A DNA stretch of 5,012 bases from an archaeon (GTDB lineage Archaea > Thermoproteota > Nitrososphaeria > Nitrososphaerales > UBA183). Below are positions 1 through 5,010 of the stretch, one piece after another (the first letter of the stretch is position 1; each line of letters starts with the position of its first letter). The translations under genes were made by a program, and so were the position numbers. The stretch covers positions 1-5,012 of the forward strand of contig JAJYNM010000060.1 in assembly GCA_021786335.1 (NCBI GenBank), read 5' to 3'. Under the pieces are notes generated by a model, which was given only the letters and a program-made list of their open reading frames with translations, did no database searches and was not told the DNA's origin.

Positions 1-1
1 G

Positions 2-712
2 GGCTTCGTAGGGGCCGCTTTCTGGCTGGTGGTCAACGCGTTCCTCCCAGGGTGGATCCCCGACTCGGCCCCTCTGGTGGTGGTCGGAATGATGGCTCTG
101 TTCGGCGGCGTAGGGCGCGTCCCAATCGCTGTGATGCTCATGGTGAGCGAAATGACAGGGTCTCTCAACCTCCTGGCCCCTTCCATGGTGGCAGTGGTTG
201 CGGCGTACTTCGTGACAACCCCCAGGTACACGATCTACAGGAGCCAGGTCTCCAAACGCTCCGACTCCCCAGCTCACAGGGGTGAGTACAACGTCCCGTT
301 GCTCACAAAGATTTTCGTCTCGGACGCCATGAACAACGCGGTAGTCACGCTCTCTTCCAGCGACTCTGTCGGCGCAGCCTATCAGGTGGTGGTCGAAAAG
401 GGATACAGGGGAATCCCCATCGTCGACGGGGAGAAACTGGTGGGCATCGTGACTGTGAGCGACCTGATGAGGATTCCGCGCGAAAGGATGGATGCGACTC
501 CGCTCAAGGAGGTGATGACCCAGAACGTCCTCGTCGCGCACATCGACGACACCATGCTCACAGCGCTCGAGACCATGACCAATAACGGGATCGGTCGCCT
601 CCCGGTTGTCTCCACGGATTCCAGCAGACTGGTCGGGATCGTCACGCGGACTGACATCATGAGGGCCTATGAGAGGGCGATGAACCTCCTTTCGAAGTCT
701 GACTCCACCTAA
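2..712 (+). CDS. CLC-family chloride channel/transporter with C-terminal CBS pair, 3' part
   Basis: The reading frame enters from the left edge, so the first transmembrane helices are missing; 236 residues remain. The visible membrane part is the end of a CLC core. A glycine-rich helix containing GMMALFGGVGRVPIAVML and SEMTG (about residues 29-53) matches the helix of the family with the GxFAGVxRxP-type motif. It is followed by another hydrophobic helix and a TIY segment near residue 79, where the family has its ion-coordinating tyrosine. The cytoplasmic tail holds two CBS domains (about residues 106-158 and 168-222), each ending in a typical LVGIVT-x-x-D strand-helix. CBS pairs bind adenine nucleotides in many proteins and often regulate CLC transport. 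The protein moves chloride or another anion across the membrane; whether it is a channel or an H+/anion antiporter cannot be judged because the gating-glutamate region lies outside. The gene ends in TAA 26 bases before the convergent tRNA. I see no poly-T terminator. Confidence 0.9.
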   Translation, partial: GFVGAAFWLVVNAFLPGWIPDSAPLVVVGMMALFGGVGRVPIAVMLMVSEMTGSLNLLAPSMVAVVAAYFVTTPRYTIYRSQVSKRSDSPAHRGEYNVPLLTKIFVSDAMNNAVVTLSSSDSVGAAYQVVVEKGYRGIPIVDGEKLVGIVTVSDLMRIPRERMDATPLKEVMTQNVLVAHIDDTMLTALETMTNNGIGRLPVVSTDSSRLVGIVTRTDIMRAYERAMNLLSKSDST

Positions 713-737
713 ATCTGGGAGGGAGTCCTTGCGCAGG

Positions 738-830
738 CGGGCCCGGTGGGATTCGAACCCATGGTCTCTGAGGCTAAGGCCTCTTCAGCTCCGAAGGCTG
801 ACGCCTTAATCCGTGCTAGGCTACGGGCCC
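738..830 (-). tRNA. tRNA-Arg(UCG) with probable intron in the variable loop
   Basis: The - strand folds as a class I tRNA. The 7-bp acceptor stem (830-824 with 745-739) is fully paired, followed by U8 A9 and a 4-bp D stem (821-818 with 806-803). The D loop has G18G19 and A20, an arginine identity base. The 5-bp anticodon stem (801-797 with 789-785) closes the loop CUUCGGA, giving anticodon UCG at 794-792. The T loop is UUCGAAU (757-751). Discriminator is G at 738; the CCA end is not encoded. Between the anticodon and T stems lie 22 nt instead of the 5 of a class I tRNA, which I explain by a 17-nt intron (separate entry). The mature variable loop would be AGACC, with C48 able to pair with G15. 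The top T-stem pair would be A49-C65, a mismatch. The anticodon argues against a class II Ser/Leu tRNA. Confidence 0.92.
766..782 (-). other. Probable 17-nt tRNA intron at position 45/46 (bulge-helix-bulge)
   Basis: Read on the - strand, CUGA (788-785) pairs perfectly with UCAG (771-768). The two strands are flanked by identical 3-nt bulges, AGA (784-782) and AGA (767-765). Inside, GGC (781-779) pairs with GCC (774-772) around the loop CUUA. Archaeal splicing endonuclease cuts each bulge after its second nucleotide. That would release exactly 782-766 and join G45 to A46, leaving the 5-nt variable loop AGACC. The outer helix is weak (G789-C764 only), so the motif is of the relaxed type known for non-canonical archaeal tRNA introns. 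Because both bulges are identical, the ligated product is the same whichever bulge bond is cut. This is a prediction from structure alone. Confidence 0.75.
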
Positions 831-852
831 ACGAGGGCGGCCTGGCGCCGGC

Positions 853-860
853 TAATTAAG
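853..860 (-). promoter_or_regulatory. TATA-like box of the tRNA-Arg gene
   Basis: The - strand reads CTTAATTA, an AT-rich block in very GC-rich surroundings. Its centre is about 26 bases upstream of the tRNA 5' end, the spacing expected for an archaeal TATA box and a start at or next to the mature 5' end. The box contains the TAA stop codon of the upstream gene mtnA (858-856), so the tRNA promoter is embedded in that gene's end. Confidence 0.55.
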
Positions 861-1896
861 CCATGGAAGCGGCGATGGTCTCTTCGAACGGCGGAGACAG
901 GAGCCCTCTCTCAGTAATCATCGAAGTGACCAGGTCCGGTGGGGTCATGTCAAAGGCAGGATTCGACACCGGCACTCCTTTGGGGGCTATCCTCTTGCCT
1001 CTGATTCGTATCACCTCGTCCGCCCCCCTCTCTTCGATCGTCACCTGGTCGTGGGTCCGCGCCAGGTCGAAGGTCGACCGAGGGGCAGCGGGATGAAACG
1101 GTATCCCGTGCCTACGTGCCAGGACTGCTTCCTGGTAGGTCCCAATCTTGTTGAAGACGTATCCGTCTCTGGTTATCCTGTCTGCTCCCACAACGACCCT
1201 GTCGACCCTCCCCAGACTCATCATGTAACCGACGGCGGTGTCGGAGATCAGGGTGCATGGTATCCCATCGTGGGCCAGTTCGAAGGCGGTCAGCCGCGCC
1301 CCCTGAAGGGCGGGCCTGGTCTCTGGGACCAGGACCTTGACGAGCTTCCCCTGTTCCACGGCTGCCCTGACCACCCCGAGGGCGGTCCCGTAGCCTACAG
1401 TGGCCAGCGACCCGGCGTTGCACTGCGTGAGTACCGTGTCTCCGTCCCTTATGAGGCCAGCCCCTACCCTTCCGAGCCTCCTGTTTACCTCCACGTCCTC
1501 ATTCTCCATCCGCTTCACCTCTGACTCGAGCTCCTCCTTCGCGCGCTTCACCGACGGCGAAGACCTAGCCTTCGCCATGACCCTGTCGACTCCCCAGAAG
1601 AGGTTCACCGCCGTCGGCCTGGTAGAGCGAAGCATCGTAGCACTCGCCTCAAGGTCACGGACCAGGCCGGGGACATCCGCAGCCTTTGACCTGCGTGCGG
1701 CGAGCGCGACCCCCATCGCTGCGGCTACCCCGATCGCCGGTGCGCCGCGAATGACCATCGTCCTGATGGCGTCGGCCACCTGCTCCGGGGTGGTATAGAC
1801 CACGTAGGAAAGCCTGTTGGGGAGGACGGTCTGGTCAATCATCCTCACGCGTCCGTCCTCCCACGTCACTGTTCGGAGCGAAAAGAAGCGAGCCAC
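856..1896 (-). CDS. mtnA: S-methyl-5-thioribose-1-phosphate isomerase (MtnA, eIF2B-like family)
   Basis: It converts 5-methylthioribose-1-phosphate to methylthioribulose-1-phosphate in the salvage of methylthioadenosine. Landmarks in the 346-residue form are RGAPAIG at 50-56, NLFWG near 98, TQCNAGSLAT at 157-166 with the catalytic Cys at about 159, ETRPALQGARLTAFEL at 192-207, VGADRI at 236-241 with the catalytic Asp at about 239, NKIGTY at 249-254 and PAFDMTP at 313-319. The Cys/Asp spacing matches the well-studied bacterial enzyme (Cys160, Asp240). ETRPxLQGxRLTA separates it from the related ribose-1,5-bisphosphate isomerases. The start is uncertain. I chose GTG at 1896 because family similarity begins at LRTVTWEDG shortly after; GTG 1908 or 1920 and ATG 1950 are alternatives. 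An ATG at 2106 would run 122 bases antisense into endA and is unlikely. The gene is transcribed away from endA and is followed by tRNA-Arg on the same strand. Confidence 0.88.
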   Translation of the reverse strand: MARFFSLRTVTWEDGRVRMIDQTVLPNRLSYVVYTTPEQVADAIRTMVIRGAPAIGVAAAMGVALAARRSKAADVPGLVRDLEASATMLRSTRPTAVNLFWGVDRVMAKARSSPSVKRAKEELESEVKRMENEDVEVNRRLGRVGAGLIRDGDTVLTQCNAGSLATVGYGTALGVVRAAVEQGKLVKVLVPETRPALQGARLTAFELAHDGIPCTLISDTAVGYMMSLGRVDRVVVGADRITRDGYVFNKIGTYQEAVLARRHGIPFHPAAPRSTFDLARTHDQVTIEERGADEVIRIRGKRIAPKGVPVSNPAFDMTPPDLVTSMITERGLLSPPFEETIAASMA

Positions 1897-1951
1897 GCAG
1901 GCGAACACGCAGGAGCCCACTAAAGGGTTTCCGGGGCGTTGTCCAATCATC

Positions 1952-1959
1952 TTCAAATA
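1952..1959 (+). promoter_or_regulatory. TATA-like box upstream of endA in the divergent intergenic region
   Basis: TTCAAATA is the most AT-rich block between mtnA and the endA-like gene. It lies about 26-33 bases before the ATG at 1985, so transcription would start just before or at the start codon and give a leaderless or very short-leader mRNA, common in archaea; no Shine-Dalgarno sequence precedes the ATG. On the opposite strand the same block (TATTTGAA) could drive mtnA with a leader of roughly 30-35 nt. A weaker CCTTTAGT block at about 1927-1920 is another candidate for mtnA. Assignment rests on composition and spacing only. Confidence 0.4.
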
Positions 1960-1984
1960 GAGTCGGCGGAGCGTCCGGCACCGG

Positions 1985-2530
1985 ATGCAGGAAGCAGGAG
2001 CCGCGGGGGAAGAGATCAGGCCGTACGACGCCCTCCTTGAAGATGGGACTGTGAATGTCACCGAAAGGGAGCGGTTCGGGGAGCTCGAGGAGTCCGGGTA
2101 CGGCACGCGAGAGGGGGGGCGTCTGGCCCTGCGCGACTACGAAGCGCTCTACCTGCTATACGCCGGGAAGCTGGAGGTGACGGAGTCTGGGAAGAAGCTG
2201 AGTTTCGACAGGCTCGCTGAGCTCGCCCAAGGCAGGGCTGGCGACTCCTGGACGAAGTTCATAATTTACCGGGACCTGAGGAGCAGAGGATACGTGGTGA
2301 GGGAGGGCTTCGGGTTCGGGACAGACCTCCGGGTCTACGAACGCGGAGACTATCCAAAGAAGCCCGCGAAATACGTGGTGTTCGCCCTGGACGAAGGTAT
2401 CGAGAAGGGCATGTCGGAGCTTCAGAAGTCGGTGAAAGAGATGGCAAAGATGGGGAAGGAAGCGATTATAGCTGTGATTGAAAGGCGCGGTGAGGTCATC
2501 TACTACAAGGTCAGCAAGGCCAGGTTCTGA
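1985..2530 (+). CDS. endA: tRNA-splicing endonuclease subunit (EndA family) lacking the catalytic histidine
   Basis: EndA-family enzymes cut pre-tRNA and pre-rRNA at bulge-helix-bulge motifs. The 181-residue length equals the classical archaeal subunit. The N-terminal domain includes LRDYEALYLLYAGKLEV (about 49-65). The nuclease domain has the hallmark YRDLRSRGYVV (95-105), GFGFGTDLRVYERG (108-121) with catalytic Tyr118, an acidic loop around 134-142 and GKEAIIAVIE (157-166) with catalytic Lys158. The family's histidine, normally about ten residues after the Tyr in an H-S-x-Y-L-V context, is replaced: here the segment reads PAKYVV, with Pro127 at that place, and the whole protein contains no His. 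It may therefore be a structural subunit, or a partner needing a second gene product, as in the two-gene enzymes of TACK archaea. No second subunit is in this window. First gene of a probable three-gene operon. Confidence 0.88.
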   Translation: MQEAGAAGEEIRPYDALLEDGTVNVTERERFGELEESGYGTREGGRLALRDYEALYLLYAGKLEVTESGKKLSFDRLAELAQGRAGDSWTKFIIYRDLRSRGYVVREGFGFGTDLRVYERGDYPKKPAKYVVFALDEGIEKGMSELQKSVKEMAKMGKEAIIAVIERRGEVIYYKVSKARF

Positions 2531-2534
2531 CGCG

Positions 2535-3380
2535 ATGAACCCCCGGGGGGCCATCAAGCTCATCAGGCCGGTGAACTGCGTCATGATAGGCTTCGCGGTG
2601 ATAGTCGGCGCCTTCGTGTCCAAGCCGCCGTCGGTCCTGCCAGCTCAGCTTGCCCTCGGGTTCCTGACTGGTTTCTTCATATGCGCCTATTCCATGGTGG
2701 TCAACGACGTTTACGACGTAGACGTCGACAGGGTCAACAGGCCCGACAGGCCATTGCCGAGCGGGAGCGTCTCGATGCGAGAGGCGAACGCGATCTCCAC
2801 TGCCACCCTCGTCGCAGGACTGGCCTGCGCCGCCCTGTCGCTCGACCTCCTTGCCTTGATCGTGGCAGCCGTTTACGCTTTCTTATCATGGTTGTACAAT
2901 AGCCGAGGGAAGAAGGCAGGCCTGTGGGGCAACCTTATCGTGGCCTCTTCCTTGGCCATCCCGTTCATCTACGGCGGAGCGGTTGCGCGCGGATCGCTGC
3001 TAGGCTCTCTGCTTCTCATGATGGCGCTCACAGCCTTCTTCTCAGGGGTAGGGAGGGAAGTGGTGAAGGCCATGGCCGACGTAGAAGGGGACGCCAAGAG
3101 GGACGTGAACTCCGTTGCGAGGAAGCGGGGGCTGGCGCCTGCATCCCGCATTGGCGCCCTCTTCTTTCTCCTCGCTGTCGTCACTAGCTGGGTGCCTCTC
3201 CTGACGGGCCTGGCGAACGAAGTCTACGCCATCGGTGTCATCGTCCCAGACGCCATATTCGCATACCTGGCGGCGGCGATAGTCTACAGGCACGACCCAT
3301 CTAGCGCACTGCGGGTGAAGAACATAGCCCTGGCCGGGATGACGGTCGGGTTGATAGTGTTCATAGGAGGCGCCCTCTGA
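2535..3380 (+). CDS. Digeranylgeranylglyceryl phosphate synthase (UbiA-family prenyltransferase)
   Basis: This integral membrane enzyme attaches the second geranylgeranyl chain to geranylgeranylglyceryl phosphate, the second ether bond of archaeal lipids. The 281-residue protein has both Mg-diphosphate motifs of UbiA enzymes. The first is NDVYDVDVDRVNRPDRPLPS at 57-76 (Asp58, Asp61, Asp65). The second is DVEGDAKRD at 182-190, followed by the archaeal VNSVARKRG. Hydrophobic stretches near 12-30, 38-56, 88-120, 132-150, 154-172, 205-225, 230-252 and 263-280 fit the usual 8-9 helices, and the length is normal. The ATG at 2535 is preferred over one at 2478 because it follows the endA stop by 4 bases and begins the typical N-terminus with IRPVN; the longer form would overlap endA. 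Other UbiA enzymes (menaquinone or heme pathway) are possible but fit the second motif less well. Confidence 0.88.
   Translation: MNPRGAIKLIRPVNCVMIGFAVIVGAFVSKPPSVLPAQLALGFLTGFFICAYSMVVNDVYDVDVDRVNRPDRPLPSGSVSMREANAISTATLVAGLACAALSLDLLALIVAAVYAFLSWLYNSRGKKAGLWGNLIVASSLAIPFIYGGAVARGSLLGSLLLMMALTAFFSGVGREVVKAMADVEGDAKRDVNSVARKRGLAPASRIGALFFLLAVVTSWVPLLTGLANEVYAIGVIVPDAIFAYLAAAIVYRHDPSSALRVKNIALAGMTVGLIVFIGGAL
3366..3370 (+). promoter_or_regulatory. Shine-Dalgarno sequence GGAGG ahead of rfcL
   Basis: GGAGG is a full match to the archaeal anti-Shine-Dalgarno core. It lies inside the last codons of the prenyltransferase gene, 11 bases before the ACG at 3382 and 50 bases before the first in-frame ATG at 3421. 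Its position supports initiation close to 3382 rather than at 3421. Confidence 0.55.
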
Positions 3381-3381
3381 T

Positions 3382-4557
3382 ACGTGGTCTGAGAAACACA
3401 GGCCCAAGACCCTGGACGAGATGGTGGGGAATGACGAAGCGAGAGCCAAACTGATCCTTTGGTTCAAGAAGTGGAAGCCTGGGGGGAGGGCAGCGTTGCT
3501 GGTAGGCCCCCCGGGGACGGGGAAGACCACGAGCGTCCACCTCGTGGCGGAAAGTCTGGGGTTCCAGCTAGTAGAGCTGAACGCCAGCGACGCCCGCACG
3601 AAGGAGAAGCTAGCCAAGAAGCTCGGCGAGGCGATGGCGAGCTCCAGCCTGCTCGGGGGACATACAGCAGTGTTCCTTGACGAGGTGGACGGCCTCGCCG
3701 GGAGGGCTGACTACGGGGCGATTGACTTCATCAAGGATGCTGTCAAGAGGAGCGAGGCGCCAGTCCTCATGGCAGCCAACGACCCTGACTCAGACGAAGT
3801 GAGGAAGCTTGGGAGCGCAGCAATGAAGATCGAGTTCAGGAGGCCAGACGACCAGACGGTTCTGAAGAGGATTCTGGCGGTCTCGAGCAAGGAAGGTATT
3901 CGGGTCGGAGACGAGGAGATGGCCAAGATAGCGAGGGCGGCGAACGGCGATCTCAGGGCAGCAATGAACTCCCTGCAGACTGGGACGGCGGGCCAGAAGG
4001 ACGAAGAGCTGACGGCGTCAGAATCAATCAACGCGTTCTTCGACGCCGTCGACGAGAGGGTTGCGCTGAGGGCCCTCAGAGCGTATCCCGGCCAGCCTAG
4101 GGAGAAGCTGCGAGACCTGTTCACGGCCGTTGTGAGGTCCAGGGTTCATGAAGAGCGGAAGGCGGCGGCACTCGAAGTCATCTCCAGGGCCGATGTGGTC
4201 ATGGGGAGGATGATGCGCGGGAAGGACTGGAGGCTCCTGAGGTATCTCGACCCAATGCTTGCATCGGAGCTCTGGAAGGCGCTAGGGGACGGGGGGCTGC
4301 GGTACACCCTCGACTCGGTCCCTTGGCCGCTGCAGCTCCGGATATGGAATGACTCGAAGAAGCTGAAGGAGATGGCCCTGCTCTTGGCGAAGCGGATGGG
4401 GACGAGCCAGAGAGGGTTTCTGGTCCAGGACATGCCATTTGTCCTGCTGCTTTGCGCCGACAGGGGTTTCAGGGAGAGGCTGGTACGTGGCCTCGAGCTG
4501 GAGGAAAACTACGACGCCTTCCTGGCAAAGGAAGCGTTGAGGCAGCCCAAGCGCTAG
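3382..4557 (+). CDS. rfcL: Replication factor C large subunit (clamp loader), apparent ACG start
   Basis: With the small subunit it loads the PCNA sliding clamp onto primed DNA using ATP. Counting from 3382 (391 residues): box II WSEKHRPKTLDEMVGN (2-17), Walker A GPPGTGKT (42-49), ELNASD (65-70), Walker B FLDEVD (98-103), sensor 1 AANDP (131-135) and GDLRAAMNSLQ (189-199). A helical collar domain follows. The family usually begins M-x-W-x-EKYRP. Here that motif is encoded upstream of the first ATG (3421), in a frame open from 3367, with no ATG, GTG or TTG; ACG at 3382 sits exactly where Met is expected and CTG occurs at 3412. ACG is one transition from ATG, so a sequencing error or a rare start are both possible. 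The protein is shorter than many relatives and ends in LRQPKR with no recognisable PCNA-binding box. It begins 1 base after the prenyltransferase stop; no small-subunit gene is adjacent. Confidence 0.9.
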   Translation, partial: TWSEKHRPKTLDEMVGNDEARAKLILWFKKWKPGGRAALLVGPPGTGKTTSVHLVAESLGFQLVELNASDARTKEKLAKKLGEAMASSSLLGGHTAVFLDEVDGLAGRADYGAIDFIKDAVKRSEAPVLMAANDPDSDEVRKLGSAAMKIEFRRPDDQTVLKRILAVSSKEGIRVGDEEMAKIARAANGDLRAAMNSLQTGTAGQKDEELTASESINAFFDAVDERVALRALRAYPGQPREKLRDLFTAVVRSRVHEERKAAALEVISRADVVMGRMMRGKDWRLLRYLDPMLASELWKALGDGGLRYTLDSVPWPLQLRIWNDSKKLKEMALLLAKRMGTSQRGFLVQDMPFVLLLCADRGFRERLVRGLELEENYDAFLAKEALRQPKR

Positions 4558-4850
4558 TTTAGCGGTAGCGCCTCGGCGGACCCTCCTACTTCCTTCCAAT
4601 CGGCGTAGAATCTGGATAGGGCGCCTGTCATGGGGCTGGCTGGGTCGAGTCTGAATATCCTTATCCTGTTGAAGCGCTTCTCTGTCAGTATCCCGGACCT
4701 TGTGAGGAACTCAAGATGGCGGGAGGCTGAGCCGTGTGATAGCCCGGACCTCCGGGTTATCTCCGAGATATTGAGCTCTCCCGTCTCGAGCATTATAGTG
4801 AGCACCTTGGTCCTGCCGTAGGAGGACAGGAGCTTCTCAAGCTCGAACGT
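4554..4850 (-). CDS. Small winged-helix DNA-binding regulator (ArsR-like)
   Basis: This is a one-domain transcription factor of 98 residues if read from 4850. Helix 1 is LEKLLSSYGRTKVLTIMLE (4-22), the helix-turn-helix is LNISEITRRSGLSHGSASRHLEFLTRSG (25-52, recognition helix around SHGSASRHLEFL), and the wing is ILTEKRFNRIRIFRL (53-67). A short C-terminal helix with a Trp follows (SRFYADWKEV). The pattern is that of archaeal one-domain ArsR-like regulators; target and effector are unknown. There are no clustered Cys or His for metal sensing. The start is uncertain: the frame is open from 4880, but the first standard start is GTG at 4805, which would remove most of helix 1. ACG at 4850 or CTG at 4829 would keep it. 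From 4850 it overlaps the end of the upstream gene by 14 bases, so the pair is probably cotranscribed. Confidence 0.72.
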   Translation of the reverse strand, partial: TFELEKLLSSYGRTKVLTIMLETGELNISEITRRSGLSHGSASRHLEFLTRSGILTEKRFNRIRIFRLDPASPMTGALSRFYADWKEVGGSAEALPLN

Positions 4851-5010
4851 CTGCGAGCATCCCCTTCTCGAGCTCTCCCATCAGTTCCTTGGCCGATACC
4901 AGAGACAGCCCAATCATGGTCGTCCTCCCTCTCACCCCCTTTCCAGAGAGCTGCGTCTCGATGATACCTTTCCTCGACAGCTCGTTGACGTCGCTCCATA
5001 CCTGGGTATG
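4837..5010 (-). CDS. C-terminal winged helix of a larger protein, resembling Orc1/Cdc6 (5' part outside window)
   Basis: The frame is open from the right edge to TGA at 4839-4837, leaving 57 C-terminal residues; the first two bases of the window edge belong to an incomplete codon. It contains a recognition-helix-like stretch TQVWSDVNELSRKGIIETQ (2-20), then SGKGVRGRTTMIGLS (22-36), which forms a basic wing, and a final helix SAKELMGELEKGML. A helix ending in L-x-x-x-G-[IL]-I followed by G-x-G-x-R-G-R-T in the wing is the pattern I know from the C-terminal origin-binding domain of archaeal Orc1/Cdc6 initiators. That assignment would fit the nearby rfcL, but the AAA+ part is not visible. Other winged-helix regulators (MarR- or TrmB-like) cannot be excluded. 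The downstream small regulator overlaps its end. Clear as a coding region, moderate as to family. Confidence 0.55.
   Translation of the reverse strand, partial: HTQVWSDVNELSRKGIIETQLSGKGVRGRTTMIGLSLVSAKELMGELEKGMLADVRA

Noticed and set aside
738..830. Class II tRNA with a long variable arm (GAGGC-CUUA-GCCUC hairpin)
   Set aside because: The anticodon UCG, A20 and G73 are those of arginine, a class I tRNA, and such an arm would leave seven unpaired bases before the T stem. The BHB intron model explains the exact length better.
1051..1524. 157-codon open frame on the + strand opposite mtnA
   Set aside because: It is antisense to a well-supported gene, has low-complexity composition and no recognisable domain; such frames are common in GC-rich DNA.
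1897..2106. N-terminal extension of mtnA up to an ATG at 2106
   Set aside because: It would run 122 bases antisense into endA, add about 70 residues with no MtnA likeness, and cover the probable promoter region.
2478..2534. Longer start of the prenyltransferase at 2478
   Set aside because: The extra 19 residues are the out-of-frame end of endA and look unlike a UbiA N-terminus; ATG 2535 gives normal spacing and length.
3421..3423. ATG 3421 as the start of rfcL
   Set aside because: It would discard the conserved WSEKHRPKTLDE box that the DNA encodes in frame just upstream, and it lies 50 bases from the only good Shine-Dalgarno sequence.
3042..3617. 191-codon open frame on the - strand across the prenyltransferase-rfcL junction
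   Set aside because: It lies opposite conserved motifs of both genes and has no family features of its own.
4793..4999. 68-codon open frame on the - strand rich in Arg and Gly
   Set aside because: It is a shifted frame of the winged-helix C-terminus at 4837-5010 and the start of the small regulator, both of which have recognisable folds.
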